Of a stretch of 64,000 nucleotides of DNA, positions 9,856 through 21,555 are shown piece after piece. A program made the position numbers and the translations under genes. How positions within the stretch are numbered: position 1 is the stretch's first letter; every line of letters starts with the position of its first letter. The stretch spans positions 159,721,501 through 159,785,500 of the forward strand of contig CM075651.1 in NCBI GenBank assembly GCA_037953625.1. The letters run 5' to 3'. The notes under the pieces are model-generated. The model ran no database searches, was not told the DNA's origin, and saw only the letters and a program-made list of their open reading frames with translations. The DNA comes from Crotalaria pallida. Lineage: Eukaryota > Streptophyta > Magnoliopsida > Fabales > Fabaceae.

Positions 9856-10290
9856 ACTCGAGTTTTTCCAAAAACACTCGAGTATTTTAATTCAAAATTA
9901 AATCAGTTTTAAATTGAAAAAGTTTTTAATCAGGGTCTGATAAAAATACTCGAGTGTTTCTCGAGTGTTTCTCAAAACACTCGAGTCTTTATTAAAATAC
10001 TCGAGTGTTTTTCAAAACACGCGAGTCTTTCGAAACCCCCAATTTTTGAACTTTCAGACCAAACTCGAGTATTTTCCAAAAACTCGAGTATTTTGCGTTT
10101 TCCTGAAAATTGAACTTTCGGACCAAAGTCGAGTTTTTCAATTTTTACTCGACTTTTCTGGGGAAATCTGGGCTGAGTCACGATCGACTCGAGTATATTT
10201 TCAAAAACTCGAGTATATCCTAAAGAACAACTCGAGTATTTATGAATATACTCGAGTATTTTGAACTGTTTATATATATTCTCAGACTCG
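9856..10290 (+). repeat. Irregular array of CTCGAG-centred motifs
   Basis: About fifteen copies of ACTCGAG followed by TATTTT, TGTTTT, TCTTT or TTTTT, spaced irregularly by 10-40 bp. A few have decayed (ACGCGAGTC, AGTCGAG). The same word occurs about ten times in each LTR, so this is an element-wide signal and not a simple microsatellite. Confidence 0.85.
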
Positions 10291-10645
10291 AGTTTTTTTT
10301 TGCGACCCTCTTCTCTCTCGGTTTTCTCATATCTCTCTCCTCAAAACTCAGATTTTCCTCAAAGTTTTGTCAAATCTTACTAGTTTTTCATCCTCTAAAC
10401 TCTTCTCTCGATTTTATCCTCCTCCAGATGATCCAGCTCCTTCGATGTTTTGATGATGTTGACCTTTGCAGTCTATCTTAGTTTTCATTCTGTTTTTATC
10501 ATATTGGTCTTTGTTACATTTTCTGTATTTTGAGAACTTGGTGTTTTGAGACTTTGGGTTTATTATTGCACCTTTGATTTGGACCTTTTATGATGTTTTT
10601 ATGTTAATGAATTTGGTTTTCATTATGATGTTTGTGCAAAGCTTC

Positions 10646-10653
10646 AGGGGGAG
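10646..10653 (+). other. Candidate extra polypurine tract 1
   Basis: AGGGGGAG, the first of three similar G-rich tracts upstream of the 3' LTR. Multiple polypurine tracts are a described feature of Sireviruses. This one is shorter than the other two. Confidence 0.45.
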
Positions 10654-10770
10654 CTCTTTATATTTATTATTAAGTCTATTTTTTTGCATAGTTGGTTATG
10701 GGGTTTTCCGATTATGCACCTCTCCTCCCTTGATCTTTTTCTAAATTGTTACATCTTTTTGGCGTATGAC

Positions 10771-10784
10771 AAAAAGGGGGAGAG
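10771..10784 (+). other. Candidate extra polypurine tract 2
   Basis: AAAAAGGGGGAGAG, nearly identical to the tract adjoining the 3' LTR. It lies 254 bp upstream of that tract. Confidence 0.65.
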
Positions 10785-11024
10785 ATATTACACTTGTCTT
10801 GTCTTGATATTGTTGCACCTAAAATCTCTAATTATGGTATATACTCTGATAATTGTTAAATTCTCTAATACCATAGGTTTGGTGCTAAAATTAAATTGTC
10901 ATAACATCTTGCTCAAGCTGAATTTTTAGATAGGTGAAAAGTATCATATAGTGAGGGAGAGTTGCTTCTCCAAGTGGATCAAGCTCAACAAATGGATCAA
11001 GTGTTAATTATTTTTGTCATCACC

Positions 11025-11038
11025 AAAAAGGGGGAGAT
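11025..11038 (+). other. Polypurine tract (plus-strand primer)
   Basis: AAAAAGGGGGAGAT abuts the TGTGAATTC start of the 3' LTR, the normal position for the plus-strand priming site. Confidence 0.9.
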
Positions 11039-12605
11039 TGTGAATTCAATGCTCCTAATTAGGTGGATTATGTTTTGATGATGACAAAATAATTAACAAA
11101 TCATGCCTTGAAGATATTGCAACATCAACATCAACAAGAAGTCAAGAAAAGAAGACAAGTGCCCAATCATTCTCAATCAAATATTAATTGTAAATTTCTA
11201 ATTTATGTTGAGAGTGGGTAGAAATAGTTAGTCTCTTCTAGGAATAAATTTTTATATGTTTATTAAGTTGAGATTGACCAAAAATTAATACTTGAGAGGA
11301 AAAATAAAATTGAAAAATAATTTTTCCCATATCTGATCAAAATACTCGAGTATTTTGATAAAGACTCGAGTATATACTCGAGTATTTATAGAAAAACTCG
11401 AGTATTTGTGCCAGGTCAGCAAATATGACCGTTAGTCTGGTTCGTGCACCAATTCACTCGTGACCGACCAAAAAGACTCGAGTATTTACCAAAAGACTCG
11501 AGTATTTTTGTCCAGTCAGCAAAAATGAACGTTGGAGAGACTCAAAAACCCAATTGAGGGCATTTGAGTCTCATCCAACCCCAAGAGAGTATTCTGAACC
11601 TTATTGTAAAATTGCTCTTTGAATTTGTGCAAGAACAAACAAGACAACAACACATTATTGATCACAAGCTTTCATAATTTCCTTTTCTCAAGTGTTAATT
11701 CCCAAAAAGCTCAACTTCTCACTCATATTGTCATTTTATTCCAAGTTGAGTTTTAGGCCTCAATTCTTACATTGAGCTGTGCTTATTTGTGCTAATCCAT
11801 TGTGAGATTAGTAATACACATACAAAAAGCTTGATTATTCAAAGTCTTGGATTGTTCCCAAGCAAACCCTAAGTGGCTTAGGGTGTTGGAAGTCTTGAGA
11901 GGTTCTCAAGCACAAGACTAGGAGGTTCCTAGCCCGGTGGAGTTTCTTGAAGGGAGTTCAAGGAAGCTTTGTGAAGAGTTCTTCAATCACCGGAATCAAA
12001 TTGGGGTAGAAATCAAGAGTTTGGTACACTCTTGAAGGGTTAGGTTGAGTGAGGCCATTCTCAAGCAATCCTTTGTAATTTCTAACAATTTGATTATTAG
12101 TAGAAACTCCTAAGTGATTAGGAGGACTGGATGTAGCTCATTGTTGGAGTGAACCAGGATAAAATTGCTTGAGTGTTGGTTTATTGCTTTTAATCTACTT
12201 TCTAGCTCAATAGACTTAAGTCATTTCAATCAATTAGGATTTATACAATTAGGTAGCAAGTTCAAGGAATCTTTGTGTTTAAAAGTTATTTAGATTGCTT
12301 GCTATTCTGTTGGATAAGTTCCTGTTTAATATTGAATTGATTTGAGTTAAAATTGCTGAATTTTCGTTTCTGGTTTTTCTGCTATCTGATAGGAAAAACT
12401 CGAGTATTTCAGAAAAGACTCGAGTTGTTCATCACTGAAAAACTCGAGTATTTCACAAAAGACTCGAGTCTTTTGTGTCTGATTCCAGAAAATTCAGTCT
12501 TAGCTCCATTCTTCAATTACCAATCAAAATATTTGGTATTAGTGCTTCAAAATACTATTCACCCTCCCTCTAGTATTTGCTTAGCCCGCTTGTTGGTTTC
12601 CAACA
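11039..12605 (+). repeat. 3' LTR
   Basis: 1567 bp, the same length as the 5' LTR, with three substitutions seen and no indel. It is followed directly by the target duplication GTATT at 12606-12610 and by MITE-like sequence (TTTGTAAGACCTTTTTATAA). Confidence 0.93.
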
Positions 12606-12806
12606 GTATTTCCTATGGTTCCATTTGTAAGACCTTTTTATAATTTTTCTCTTCCTCTAACAAAGGTAGTTAAATTTATTAGTGGTACTGAAAATGTGAA
12701 AATTTGATATATTTTTTCAAAACTACTCCTATAATTATTATTGAGATTCTAAAAAGTGTAGAGTTAATAGAGATGTTTATTATAAAAAAAAAATAATTAA
12801 ATGCTA

Positions 12807-13030
12807 CTCCCTCTATTTCATAAGATATAAGAATTTAGAGTATTTTGATTATAATATCCCTATAAAATTATTATTGAAAAGAGAAAGATATTGAAAGTGA
12901 AAAAGATAGTCTGATAAATAGGGGTGTGTTGAAAAAATAACATTAATTATGTATTTGATTTTGTAAAAGAATAATACATATGAAACATGGGACAAAAACT
13001 CTATAAACCCTATATATAAAACGGAGGAAA
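12807..13030. mobile_element. Stowaway-like MITE, diverged
   Basis: Starts CTCCCTCTATTTCATAAGAT and ends ATATATAAAACGGAGGAAA, between TA dinucleotides. The body is diverged from the other MITEs here. The interval 12611-12806 holds another MITE fragment without clear ends, and 13031-13197 is AT-rich with nothing recognised. Confidence 0.55.
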
Positions 13031-13197
13031 TATTGGAAATTGAAATGAAATTTCATGAACAATATCAAAGTAAAAACTCAAAAAAGTTTATATATATATA
13101 GGAATAGTATAAAATTATTGAAAAATTTAATTTTTAATATTTAAAAAAGACGGAATGATGTGTGATTAGGGATTATTTTTCTAATTCTAATAAAATA

Positions 13198-13471
13198 CTC
13201 CATCCGGTCCTATTTTATAAAATCTTTTTGTGGTTTTTCACTTTCACGAAGGAAAGTGGATAAATTTGTTAGTAGTATTGAAAATGTAAAAATTTGATAT
13301 AGTTTTTCAAAATTACCCCTATAATTATTGTTGGAACTTTAAAAAGTGTTGGCTTTATAGAGATGTTAGTGGAAAGAAGTAATTAAATGTTATTGAAAAT
13401 TGGAAAGAGGTTTTATAAATAAGACCAAAATAAAAACCCCAAAAGGGTATTATAAATAGGACCGAAAGAAG
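13198..13471. mobile_element. Stowaway-like MITE
   Basis: Ends CTCCATCCGGTCCTATTTTA and ATTATAAATAGGACCGAAAG are inverted and flanked by TA. The internal sequence resembles the 2883-3119 copy. Confidence 0.7.
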
Positions 13472-13578
13472 TACAAATTAGCAGGACCCTTTCTTAACTT
13501 TCTTTCTTAAGACCTATGAATATTTATGTTTTATACTTTTATTTACCCTTGTTAATTGTTTATTCTATGATTAATCAT

Positions 13579-14194
13579 GTCAAAATTGTTTTATTGGTCT
13601 CCTAAGTTATTTATTTGTTTTAAAATGATCTTTCAAGATTTTTTTTTCATTTAAAAGTGATCCCTCAAGTTTACTTCCGTTAGCATAGTTGATCCTTCTA
13701 TTAATTTTTTTGTCTATGGTCATCTTCTCCGATAAAACATCATCTTCTTCGATAGAATTTCCAACCAACACCATTTTTTCGACCAACACCATTTTTTTCA
13801 ATAGAATTTCCAACCAACACCATTTTTTCGATAGAATTTTTTTTCTTCTTCGCTTATTCTCTGCCAACAAATATTCAAATCGAAGCACTAATCTCTCCAC
13901 CATTCTCTATCACGTCCAAAAGATAATGTGATGAGATTAGTGGAGTTGAAAATAATGATGAGTTAGAGATAAAAGATATTTGCAAAAAAAATAAAATAAA
14001 ATGGAATTTCGCCTAAAAATATTGACGAAAACCAGAGTTTTGCCGAAAAAGATGACCAAAGACAAAAAAATATGACGAGAGGACCAACTGTGCTGGCAGA
14101 AGTAAACTTCAGAGATCACTTTCAAACTAAAAAAACTCGAGGAACCACTTTAGAACAAGTAAATAACTTAAGGAACTAAAGAAACAATGTTGCC
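13579..14194. mobile_element. MULE-type foldback element, 616 bp
   Basis: Long imperfect terminal inverted repeats (over 100 bp). The left arm starts GTCAAAATTG and contains CCTAAGTTATTTATTTGTT; the right arm is its inverse and ends CAATGTTGCC. Flanks are a 9-bp near-duplication, ATTAATCAT (13570-13578) and ATTAACCAT (14195-14203), the size expected for Mutator-like elements. The core holds short repeats of TTTCCAACCAACACCATTTT. The open frames in it are not genes. Confidence 0.7.
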
Positions 14195-14716
14195 ATTAAC
14201 CATTATCTTATATAAAATCTATTCAGAAAAAATTAAAATAATTAAAGCTTAAGGATACTTAATTCGCTTTAATCTACACCCTCCAGCTTACCATTAAGCA
14301 AATTTAACTACTTTTACGCTTATTAAGAATGTAAGTTGATTGTATTTAATTTTCTCAGATTTATAAAAAGATAGTTATTTTAAGAAACTAGTATTTAGAA
14401 TGAAACAAAAATTAAATGAGATAACAATTTTCTAGGTATATTTTAAGAATGTAGAATTGAAAATGAAACGAAATTTAAGAAAATTAGTGAGTACTTTTAC
14501 TTATATTTTAAACAAAATAAAAAGGTTTTTTTTTTGCTTATATTTCAAGTAGTAGGGAGTAATAATTAAGAATTCCAGCATACGTTCCTAATTTTTGAAT
14601 GTAGTCCATTTTTGTATGAGTTATACATCCATTGTGCTTGTTTTATATAAATTTTTGTTCATAAAAAGTAATCACTCTAAGCTAAGGTCGCACCAATCTG
14701 CAATACTAATAATACT

Positions 14717-14876
14717 AGGATTTTCTTAACCTCAGCCCGAGGATAAGAGACTAAAAAAAGTATTTTTACATTGAAAGATTAAATGTTTAATACTTTAAGA
14801 GTTAGTGGGTTAGTATTCCAAGACTTTTTTTCTACTTTTTTACCTCTTATCCTCAGCCCTCGTTAAGCAAACCCAT
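14717..14876. repeat. Small foldback repeat
   Basis: The left arm TTTTCTTAACCTCAGCCCGA is matched in inverse by the right arm near 14845-14875 (reverse complement TTGCTTAACGAGGGCTGAGG). Both arms run into AGGATAAGAG. It is a short palindromic MITE of unknown superfamily. From there to 15317 I see only the 3' flank of the next gene. Confidence 0.55.
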
Positions 14877-15317
14877 AATACTAAGATACATACAAATGAT
14901 ATTGTTAATGTTAACTCCTTATATCTGTAAGGTAGAGTTTTTATATTTTTTCATGAACGTAATAGTAGTAAGGAAGATTACTCTATAAGGATGTGCTGCA
15001 TTCACGATACATAGCAAATTAGCATACATAACTTAAACATAGTAGATAGCTTCAAACAAAATACAACCGTACTGTGACTACCATATCTATAATCCTAATA
15101 ATTATAGCATGCATACGATATCAAAAGTCAACTGAAAGTTAACTTCCATGTACAAGTTTAGCTAGGGAGCCACCTGCGCATTGCCTTCATTTAGTTATCA
15201 AGTGAATGAAAATTTAGACAAAAGTTTGCAATAATATTTCATTAACATGGCTAATATCTAGAGATTAGAGGGACATATGTGCAATTGTGCATAGCTGAGA
15301 AGGCTGATTCAGAACTT

Positions 15318-17156
15318 TCAACCTCTCTTCCTTTTCTTACTACAATTCGAAGCAGTATCAGAAGAGGAACTGGAAATATCAGGTACAGAAATTTTTCTGG
15401 TGAGCCTTTTAGTTGAAAATCTTATATGCTGTCTATTATGAGTATGATCATCATTATCATTATCGTCACCATCCTCGTCTGAGATCACAATAAGGTCATC
15501 AGGTTCCAATCCTGATCTTCCTGTGCATGGCATATAACAAAGATATGCTAAAGCTTACATAACATTTTTTTTTTGAAGGTTAAAGCTTACATAACATTTG
15601 GCAACATGATACTTGAAATAATTGAAAATATTACATTATCATCAAATTCAAATGAAATATACAGCGGGGCATCATCCAACATTGTTTATGTAGAACAAAT
15701 AGTTTTTTATCTGCTTTCACCAGTTCTTTCTTAAGGTTTTCTGTAAAAGAAAAATTACAAAAGATTATTTGCAGTTCTCTAAGGGGATGTTTGTGAGTTG
15801 GTTTTTGAAAGGAAATAGAGGGAAGATGAAGGCTTGAAAAGCAGGAAATACACTTGTAAGAGGGCTCTCGAGCCTTCTCTTTCCCCTCCTTTCCAAACCA
15901 ACTCATAGACAGATTTCAAAAGAAAAAAAGATAACAAAATCCAGAACATAAGTTATAAGTTAAAGTTAGGGGCTTAGAGTAATCAAATCTCATAGAATAC
16001 CCACAACCAGGTCCCTCCAAATCTAAGCATGAGATGTATATAAAAAGGGAGACAAAAAGAATACTAAAATATTGCTGTGTCAGCCATAGTCATGATGCAA
16101 AGCAGGAAGCATTATGGTTTCAGATACCTATAAATATGTTTCGATAAAACAACAACCTACCCATCTAACCAAACCAAAGTACAGTCATCTTAGCACTTAA
16201 ATCTGATTCAACATTTTAAAAGTACCAGTAACATCTATAGCTACAATAGAAGCAAAGCAGAGAATTTCTTTACCTGATGCACCTTGAGCATCCTTGTTCA
16301 CTTTGCTCTCACACTGCACAATGCCAGCACCAAGAGAGTTTCCATTTCTTTGCAAAGTATCAGAGCCAGCATTGCAGCCGCGAGCATCCTTTTCATCCAA
16401 CTCCTCCTCCTCCTCCATCTTCAAAAGCCTAACATTATCCTCAATCTCCTTAAGCATATCATTCAGCTCCAAATACTTTTCCTCCTTCGACTTCGCCAAT
16501 GCCACGAGCCTTCGGTTATCATTCAACAACCTTTTGTTCTCAGCCTTCAACTCATTAACAGCACACTTCTCACTCTTAAACACCTCTTCTAATTCATCAT
16601 TCCTCCTCCTCAGTTCATTCAACGCAATCTTATCATCTTCATGATTCTTCTTACTAACCTCAAGTTCACCTTCCAAATTACCAACTTTAACTATAAGATC
16701 ACCCACGGCAACGCTATCGTCGAGCCATTGTTTCCGCAACTTCCTAAGCTTATAATTTTCAGCTGATAATTCATCATTCTCATCCCTCAACTCTTTCACG
16801 GCATTTCTATCAACTAAGCCGTTGTTGCTGATCTTCACCTCCTTCAACAAGTTTTCATACAACTCCCGAGCCTTCTTCCCTTCTTGACACATCTCTTCTC
16901 TCTTTCTCACTTCTTCCTCAGCTTGAAGCTTCTCCCTTCTCTCCACCTCAACCATCTCTTTCAGGGAAGCGATCTCTGCTTTGAGGCTTTGGTCTCTGGC
17001 TTCCAGAACCTTCTCAACACTGTCAAATTGATGCTTGAAGAAGGACTGACGCAAAATCCAGACGAGTTGAAAAATGCTCATTTCATCTAGGTTTTCAATG
17101 GTGGTGGAACAGGAGAAGGGTGGGCACCCAGGTTCGGGTTTGGGTTGAAAGCTCAT
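15318..17156 (-). CDS. Coiled-coil protein with SIM-like motif and basic tail, paralog 1 (361 aa)
   Basis: Family and function not recognised. Exon 1 is 17156-16274 and exon 2 is 15520-15318. The GT donor follows ...GCATCAG, the acceptor AG is at 15522-15521, and the phase-1 join keeps the frame. Residues 1-40 are Pro-rich; from about 28 a conserved block (DEMSIFQLVWILRQSF, then VEKVLEARD) leads into a predicted long coiled coil to about 250. The second exon has DLIVIS at 303-308 followed by an acidic run (DEDGDDNDNDD), which fits a SUMO-interaction motif. The protein ends SKKRKRG, a basic, probable nuclear-localisation tail. Nuclear SUMO binding is inference. It is the last member of the minus-strand array by transcription. 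Alternative: intron retention would end the protein at 16197. Confidence 0.8.
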
Positions 17157-17397
17157 GAGAAGCGCGGAAAGATGAGAACTTTGGAAGAAAAGAAGGGAAA
17201 ATCAAAGTGGGGTTTGGGAAAAGTTGGATCCTTTAGATGAATGAAACAGAAGATGATAATGAGAATGAATTGAAGAGCAGAGGGTTGTTATGAAGCTAGA
17301 GAGAGAGAGAGAGAGACAGAATGAAGAAGGGGCTGGTATGAAGTGAGAGGAATAGAAGAATATGAAGATGGAACAGAAACAATGTAGAAGAAGAAGA

Positions 17398-17400
<3 letters not shown>

Positions 17401-17468
<68 letters not shown>
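17401..17468. repeat. (AG)34 microsatellite in the 5' leader of paralog 1
   Basis: 68 bp of uninterrupted AG, about 245 bp upstream of the ATG; on the gene strand it is (CT)n. A T-run follows at about 17579-17601. CT-rich leaders are common in plant 5' UTRs. The open frames full of SLSL repeats here are artefacts of this tract. Confidence 0.9.
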
Positions 17469-17470
<2 letters not shown>

Positions 17471-17499
17471 TGTCTGAGTCTGAATCTGAGTGAGACACA

Positions 17500-17562
17500 G
17501 AAAATGAAATTGTGAAGAAGGGGAGAGAGGGAGCTTTTTGGGTTTACACTTTGTTGTTGTTG

Positions 17563-17594
<32 letters not shown>

Positions 17595-19308
17595 TTTTTT
17601 TGTTTTTTGTCTCTTCTGATTTCTGAAGACTGAAATGAAATAATGAAGGCAGGGGACCAAGTGAAGTGACCAACCGAGGCTTCTGAAATGGTTTGAAGGA
17701 GTGAGTGTGTGCTGTAAATGCTCCCTCGTGTAAAGTTATTTAAAGAAGTGAATAAAAAAATTATAAAATTGGATATTAGTGTATTTTATGATTGATTAAT
17801 ACTGAAAAAATACTCCCTTCGACCGTCTTTATTTGAAGAAGTTTCTTTTTGTGTTTTTTTTTTAGAATTTTAAGAGTGTAATAAATATTATTTTTTAAGT
17901 TTTCTCTTATTTAATATGATATTGATTCAAGTAAGTAGTGGAAAAAATATAATCATTAGAGAGAAATAAAGTGTATAATGTAAAAAAACACATAATTAAT
18001 GTATAAAAAATTTAAGTAATGCTTGAATTCCTTAAAAGGTGTGTTTTGTTTGAAATATGACAAATAAACATGAACAAAGAAAATATATATTAAATGGTGA
18101 ATGCTTCCATGCCTTCTAGTGAGAGAATGCATCAATGTCAATCCAATTGAACCAATTATATGTTGACATTTGTGTTATTTTTACACAGTCATTATTTCCT
18201 ATGTGTCATTTGCAAGGATCTATTTGCAAACTTTAGACTCTTAAATTAACCAAGGTTATAATTAAAAAATAAATTAAAACAAAACAAATCAGTTTCTTCA
18301 ACCTAATCCTAATATGCACAAGAGTGAAGTGTGGAGAAACCCAAGAGCTTGGAGAAACCCAGGAGCACTAACGCTGCCGGAAGAAAAATTGTGATCTTTG
18401 GTGCAAAAGTACAAAATACCCATGACTAAATCGCATCAAAGGATTTGTTTTGTTGATGTAAAAAAGCAAATAACGATACAAGCAAATACTCGTGAATAAA
18501 TCGCATAAAAAGGGGCAACAATCATAGATGACAAAACACGACCTTGCATAGATGAAAAGATATGTTGCATAAAAAGAAAAAAATTCAACGCATTTTTTCC
18601 AACGTTGATATTATGCGTGCTGCAATGATATGCTGTGATACTATGGGTGCTATGGATACTATCAGTACTATGGTTGCTGTGATCTTGTTGGGTGGAGTGG
18701 TAAAAATGAAGATTTAATTTTGTTTGTTTTTCCAGAAACCAGAGAATATGGAGATGATTATGAACATAGAAATAAGAAATTAGAAAAGATGAGGATGAAT
18801 TTATTTTTTTTAATAATTAAAAATAAAAAGTTAATTTAATTGAAACTATAATTAAGTAAACTTTTAAAAATTTGCAAAAAGAACCTTATTATATTATTAT
18901 ATGACACGTAAGCAGACAACTGAGCGCTAACTGTGAAAAAAAAATCCTAAATGGCATTTCTTGATTGGCAGAATATAAGATGGCATTGATGCCTTTTAAA
19001 ATAAAAGTGGCACCAAAGCAATTTCCATATTAAATTATTATTTTAGTAATTGGTTGATTTTGTTTATAATTTAATATTAAAAACATATTTCCATATTTTA
19101 GTTGAATTTTGAAAACTTTACTGTGAAGAGAGAGTATTAAAAAATGAAAAAAAATTATTTGTATCCGGAGTTTGTTAATTGCATCCAGATTTATAATTTT
19201 GTTTTACAAAAAAAATTCCGATTTGATCTTACTAGTTATTGCTAGTTGGCTACTTCTTTTGATCTTACTCTCTCTTAATATAAGTCACTTTTATCTAATT
19301 TATACTTA
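17500..19308. other. Intergenic, MITE debris
   Basis: No gene supported. Up to about 17730 is promoter and leader sequence of paralog 1. A CTCCCTTCGACCGTCTTTAT MITE-like end lies at 17812 without a clear partner. The rest is AT-rich. Confidence 0.4.
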
Positions 19309-19577
19309 CTCCGACCCTAAATATAAAGCCTCTTTGGGTGATTTCACGTCCGTTAAGAAAGTAGAATAATTTAGTTAATTGTATTGAAAATGTGAACTTT
19401 TGATATATAATTTCAAAATTACCCCTATTAATACTATTGGGAATCTAAAAAGTGTTAAATAAATAGGGGTGTTTGTGGAAAAAAGTAATTAATGATCATT
19501 GAAAATTGGTATGAGACTTTATAAACAGGGACAAAATAAAAGTGTCAAGAAGACTTTATATTTAGGGACGGAGGTAG
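19309..19577. mobile_element. Stowaway-like MITE
   Basis: Ends CTCCGACCCTAAATATAAAG and CTTTATATTTAGGGACGGAG are inverted and flanked by TA at 19307-19308 and 19578-19579. It is closely related to the 1265-1537 copy. The interval 19590-19896 holds a degraded inverse relative of the 1791-2542 MITE. From 19897 to 20426 I see AT-rich sequence only. Confidence 0.75.
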
Positions 19578-20440
19578 TACATATTAAAAAAAATAATTAT
19601 TACTCTCAAATTTATCAAAAAATATGTTGTCATTCTAAAATTACCCCTATTTAAAACTTTACAACTCTATTCATTTCTCTCTCTATTGTAATTATTACCC
19701 TATCATCCTCTATGTAATTATGATGAGTGTATTTGAAGTAAATTCTTTAATGTTAACTAGATATTCCAAAACGACTTATAAAAAGGGACAAAAAATCTAC
19801 AAAATGGTGCCTTATAATAAGGGATGAAGAGAGTATTATACTCCTATAAGCACCATTTTTGTGAGAGAGAAAGAGACCTTATAATAAAGATCGGAGGGAC
19901 TATCTGTTTTAAGCTATTGCAGTATTTTAAATCTTTATGTCGTTGTTACCGCATTTGTTAAAGTTAATAAAAATAAAAAATTAATTATAAGTTGATATCA
20001 TTGTTTTTTTTTTTCGAAAATTCTAAAAATTATATTTTTTTAAAATCATTTTATAATATTTAAATTTTTTTAGCAATTGTTTTAAGAATACTTGTTAACA
20101 TTTGTCAAATCTTTAATGTCCATAGTCTTGTATTCCCACTCTTCCTAAATATAATGATAATATTTTGATCGTTTTTGTAAGTATTTGATTCAATTTTTAA
20201 TAATATTGATTTTTTTTCATAAAAGAGAGATTTCAAGAAATGGCAAATCCAGCTATCATTAAGAATTTCATCTTTAGATAAAAACTCAAAAATTATCTGT
20301 TCGTTATTTTTATTCCCTTTCAGACACGAGAATCCGAGATTGACGAGGCTCAACTAGTACCAAATAAATGACTACTCCAATCAGGGTTCTGAACATAAAG
20401 ATTCCATTTACTTGTAAAATTAAAATAAATAAAAAGTATT

Positions 20441-20627
20441 TTTTTAGGTGTACACCAAGGATATCCCCAGCCGATAGCCGAAGACTAATCCCCTCCAAAG
20501 CGTAGAGATCACCGAAGTGAATTTTGCCTCTACCAAAAAAGCTTTTTTCATGCCCACGGCAGGGATCGAACCCCTGACATCATGCTTAAAGAACCCAACT
20601 ATCTAGTTGTGTTGGGCTTTGTTGGTT
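20441..20627 (-). mobile_element. tRNA-derived SINE
   Basis: On the minus strand it reads from AACCAACAAAGCCCAACACA through a box-B-like GGGTTCGATCCCTGCCG to a tail ending TTGGTGTACACC. It is flanked by a perfect 14-bp duplication AAATAAAAAGTATT at 20427-20440 and 20628-20641. It is about 187 bp and clearly related to the copy at 29543-29733. The Pol III promoter boxes are inferred from the tRNA-like sequence. Confidence 0.88.
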
Positions 20628-20641
20628 AAATAAAAAGTATT

Positions 20642-21555
20642 AGCCAATAACTCTTTTTTTTTTTTAAGACTAATAGCAGTTTCAGTGGTAAACTCTTTTG
20701 AAATAGGTAAAAGAAACTTCCAACCAAAATTGAATAATTGGTCCATTCTTCACCTAGGCAAGGTGCACTAAAGTTCCAATTAGAAAGATGAAATGATTTT
20801 TTATTACTCAATTGAAAACTTGAACTAATGTTTCCTATTTATAAGATTTTTTTTTTCAATTAATCAACTATATTAATTAATCTTTTCCAAAATTGCTCCT
20901 ACTTAGTGGAGAGATATAGTTAATGTATCCAAACTCTCAATAATCAGTATAAGGATAATTTTAAAATAATATATCAAAAATTTACAATTTCAATGCAACT
21001 AACAAAAGTAATCATCTTCCTTGATGCATGTGAATTTTTCCATGAGAGTCTTAGGTTAAGGATTGGAGGAAGTAATTGTATTTGTTTTCTAAGGTAAAAA
21101 AAATTAACTTAGACATCTTGAGAAGCTGTCTTGGTAAAAATTCCTGCGTTTATTTGACCTAAAAATAAAAATTACTTTGTTGAAAATAAATTGAAAGTTT
21201 ATATTTCTCTTATTTTGGTGGCATATATTTCGAATAGGTGAAAAACTGAAAATATTAGAGTCGGTATCTTTTTTTATGATGAAAAAAAGGATGTTCTACT
21301 TCTTTAATTTCCAGTCAACATGATTCTATTTGCATCATGTGGGATGTAATAGAGCATAACTCCCAACTCTCAAATCTTTAGAGGTACACTGAACAATCTA
21401 ACATCAGAATATTCACTAATGCTAACTCAATATATTAGTAAGGTAGATTATTCTTAAGGATGGACCATGCTGCATCCATGATACATAGCATACATGCAGG
21501 AAGCATACATAGCAATGGAAATATCAGGAAGGTAGGATACATACATACAGAACTG
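20642..21555. other. Intergenic, 3' flank of paralog 2
   Basis: AT-rich with a diverged repeat near 20820-21070. The last 200 bp is similar to the downstream flanks of paralogs 1 and 3 (for example CATGATACATAGCATACATG), so the duplicated unit extends past the coding region. No separate gene seen. Confidence 0.45.

Larger units (their letters stand above)
9644..11038 (+). other. Retrotransposon 3' internal region, no env gene seen
   Basis: About 1.4 kb between RNase H and the 3' LTR. Some Sireviruses carry an env-like frame here, but none is convincing. The region holds a CTCGAG-motif array (9856-10290), T-rich sequence, and three G-rich purine tracts that end at the LTR. Short open frames at 9965-10264 and 10684-10929 show no recognised domain, and the former simply translates the motif array. 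Confidence 0.75.
3157..12605 (+). mobile_element. Sirevirus-type Ty1/copia LTR retrotransposon, 9449 bp
   Basis: Two 1567-bp LTRs (3157-4723 and 11039-12605) begin TGTG and end AACA. They are flanked by the 5-bp duplication GTATT (3152-3156 and 12606-12610). The order is gag, protease, integrase, reverse transcriptase, RNase H, which is the copia order. A long gag with two zinc knuckles, a YVDD motif followed by IIFGATN, and several purine-rich tracts before the 3' LTR point to the Sirevirus lineage (family knowledge). The LTRs differ at three sites I could see (about 0.2%), so insertion was recent. Pol is split between frames, so this copy is probably not autonomous as it stands. It seems to have landed beside or inside older MITE sequence. 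Confidence 0.93.

Noticed and set aside
9965..10264. Possible env-like frame in the retrotransposon 3' region
   Set aside because: It translates the CTCGAG motif array, giving repetitive TRVF peptides, with no signal peptide or membrane segment of an envelope protein.
17202..17673. Two minus-strand open frames full of Ser-Leu repeats
   Set aside because: They are translations of the (AG)n microsatellite and GA-rich leader of paralog 1, not a protein.
20550..20600. tRNA gene candidate
   Set aside because: The GGGTTCGATCCCTGCCG box-B match belongs to a SINE with target duplications; no cloverleaf with an acceptor stem is apparent.
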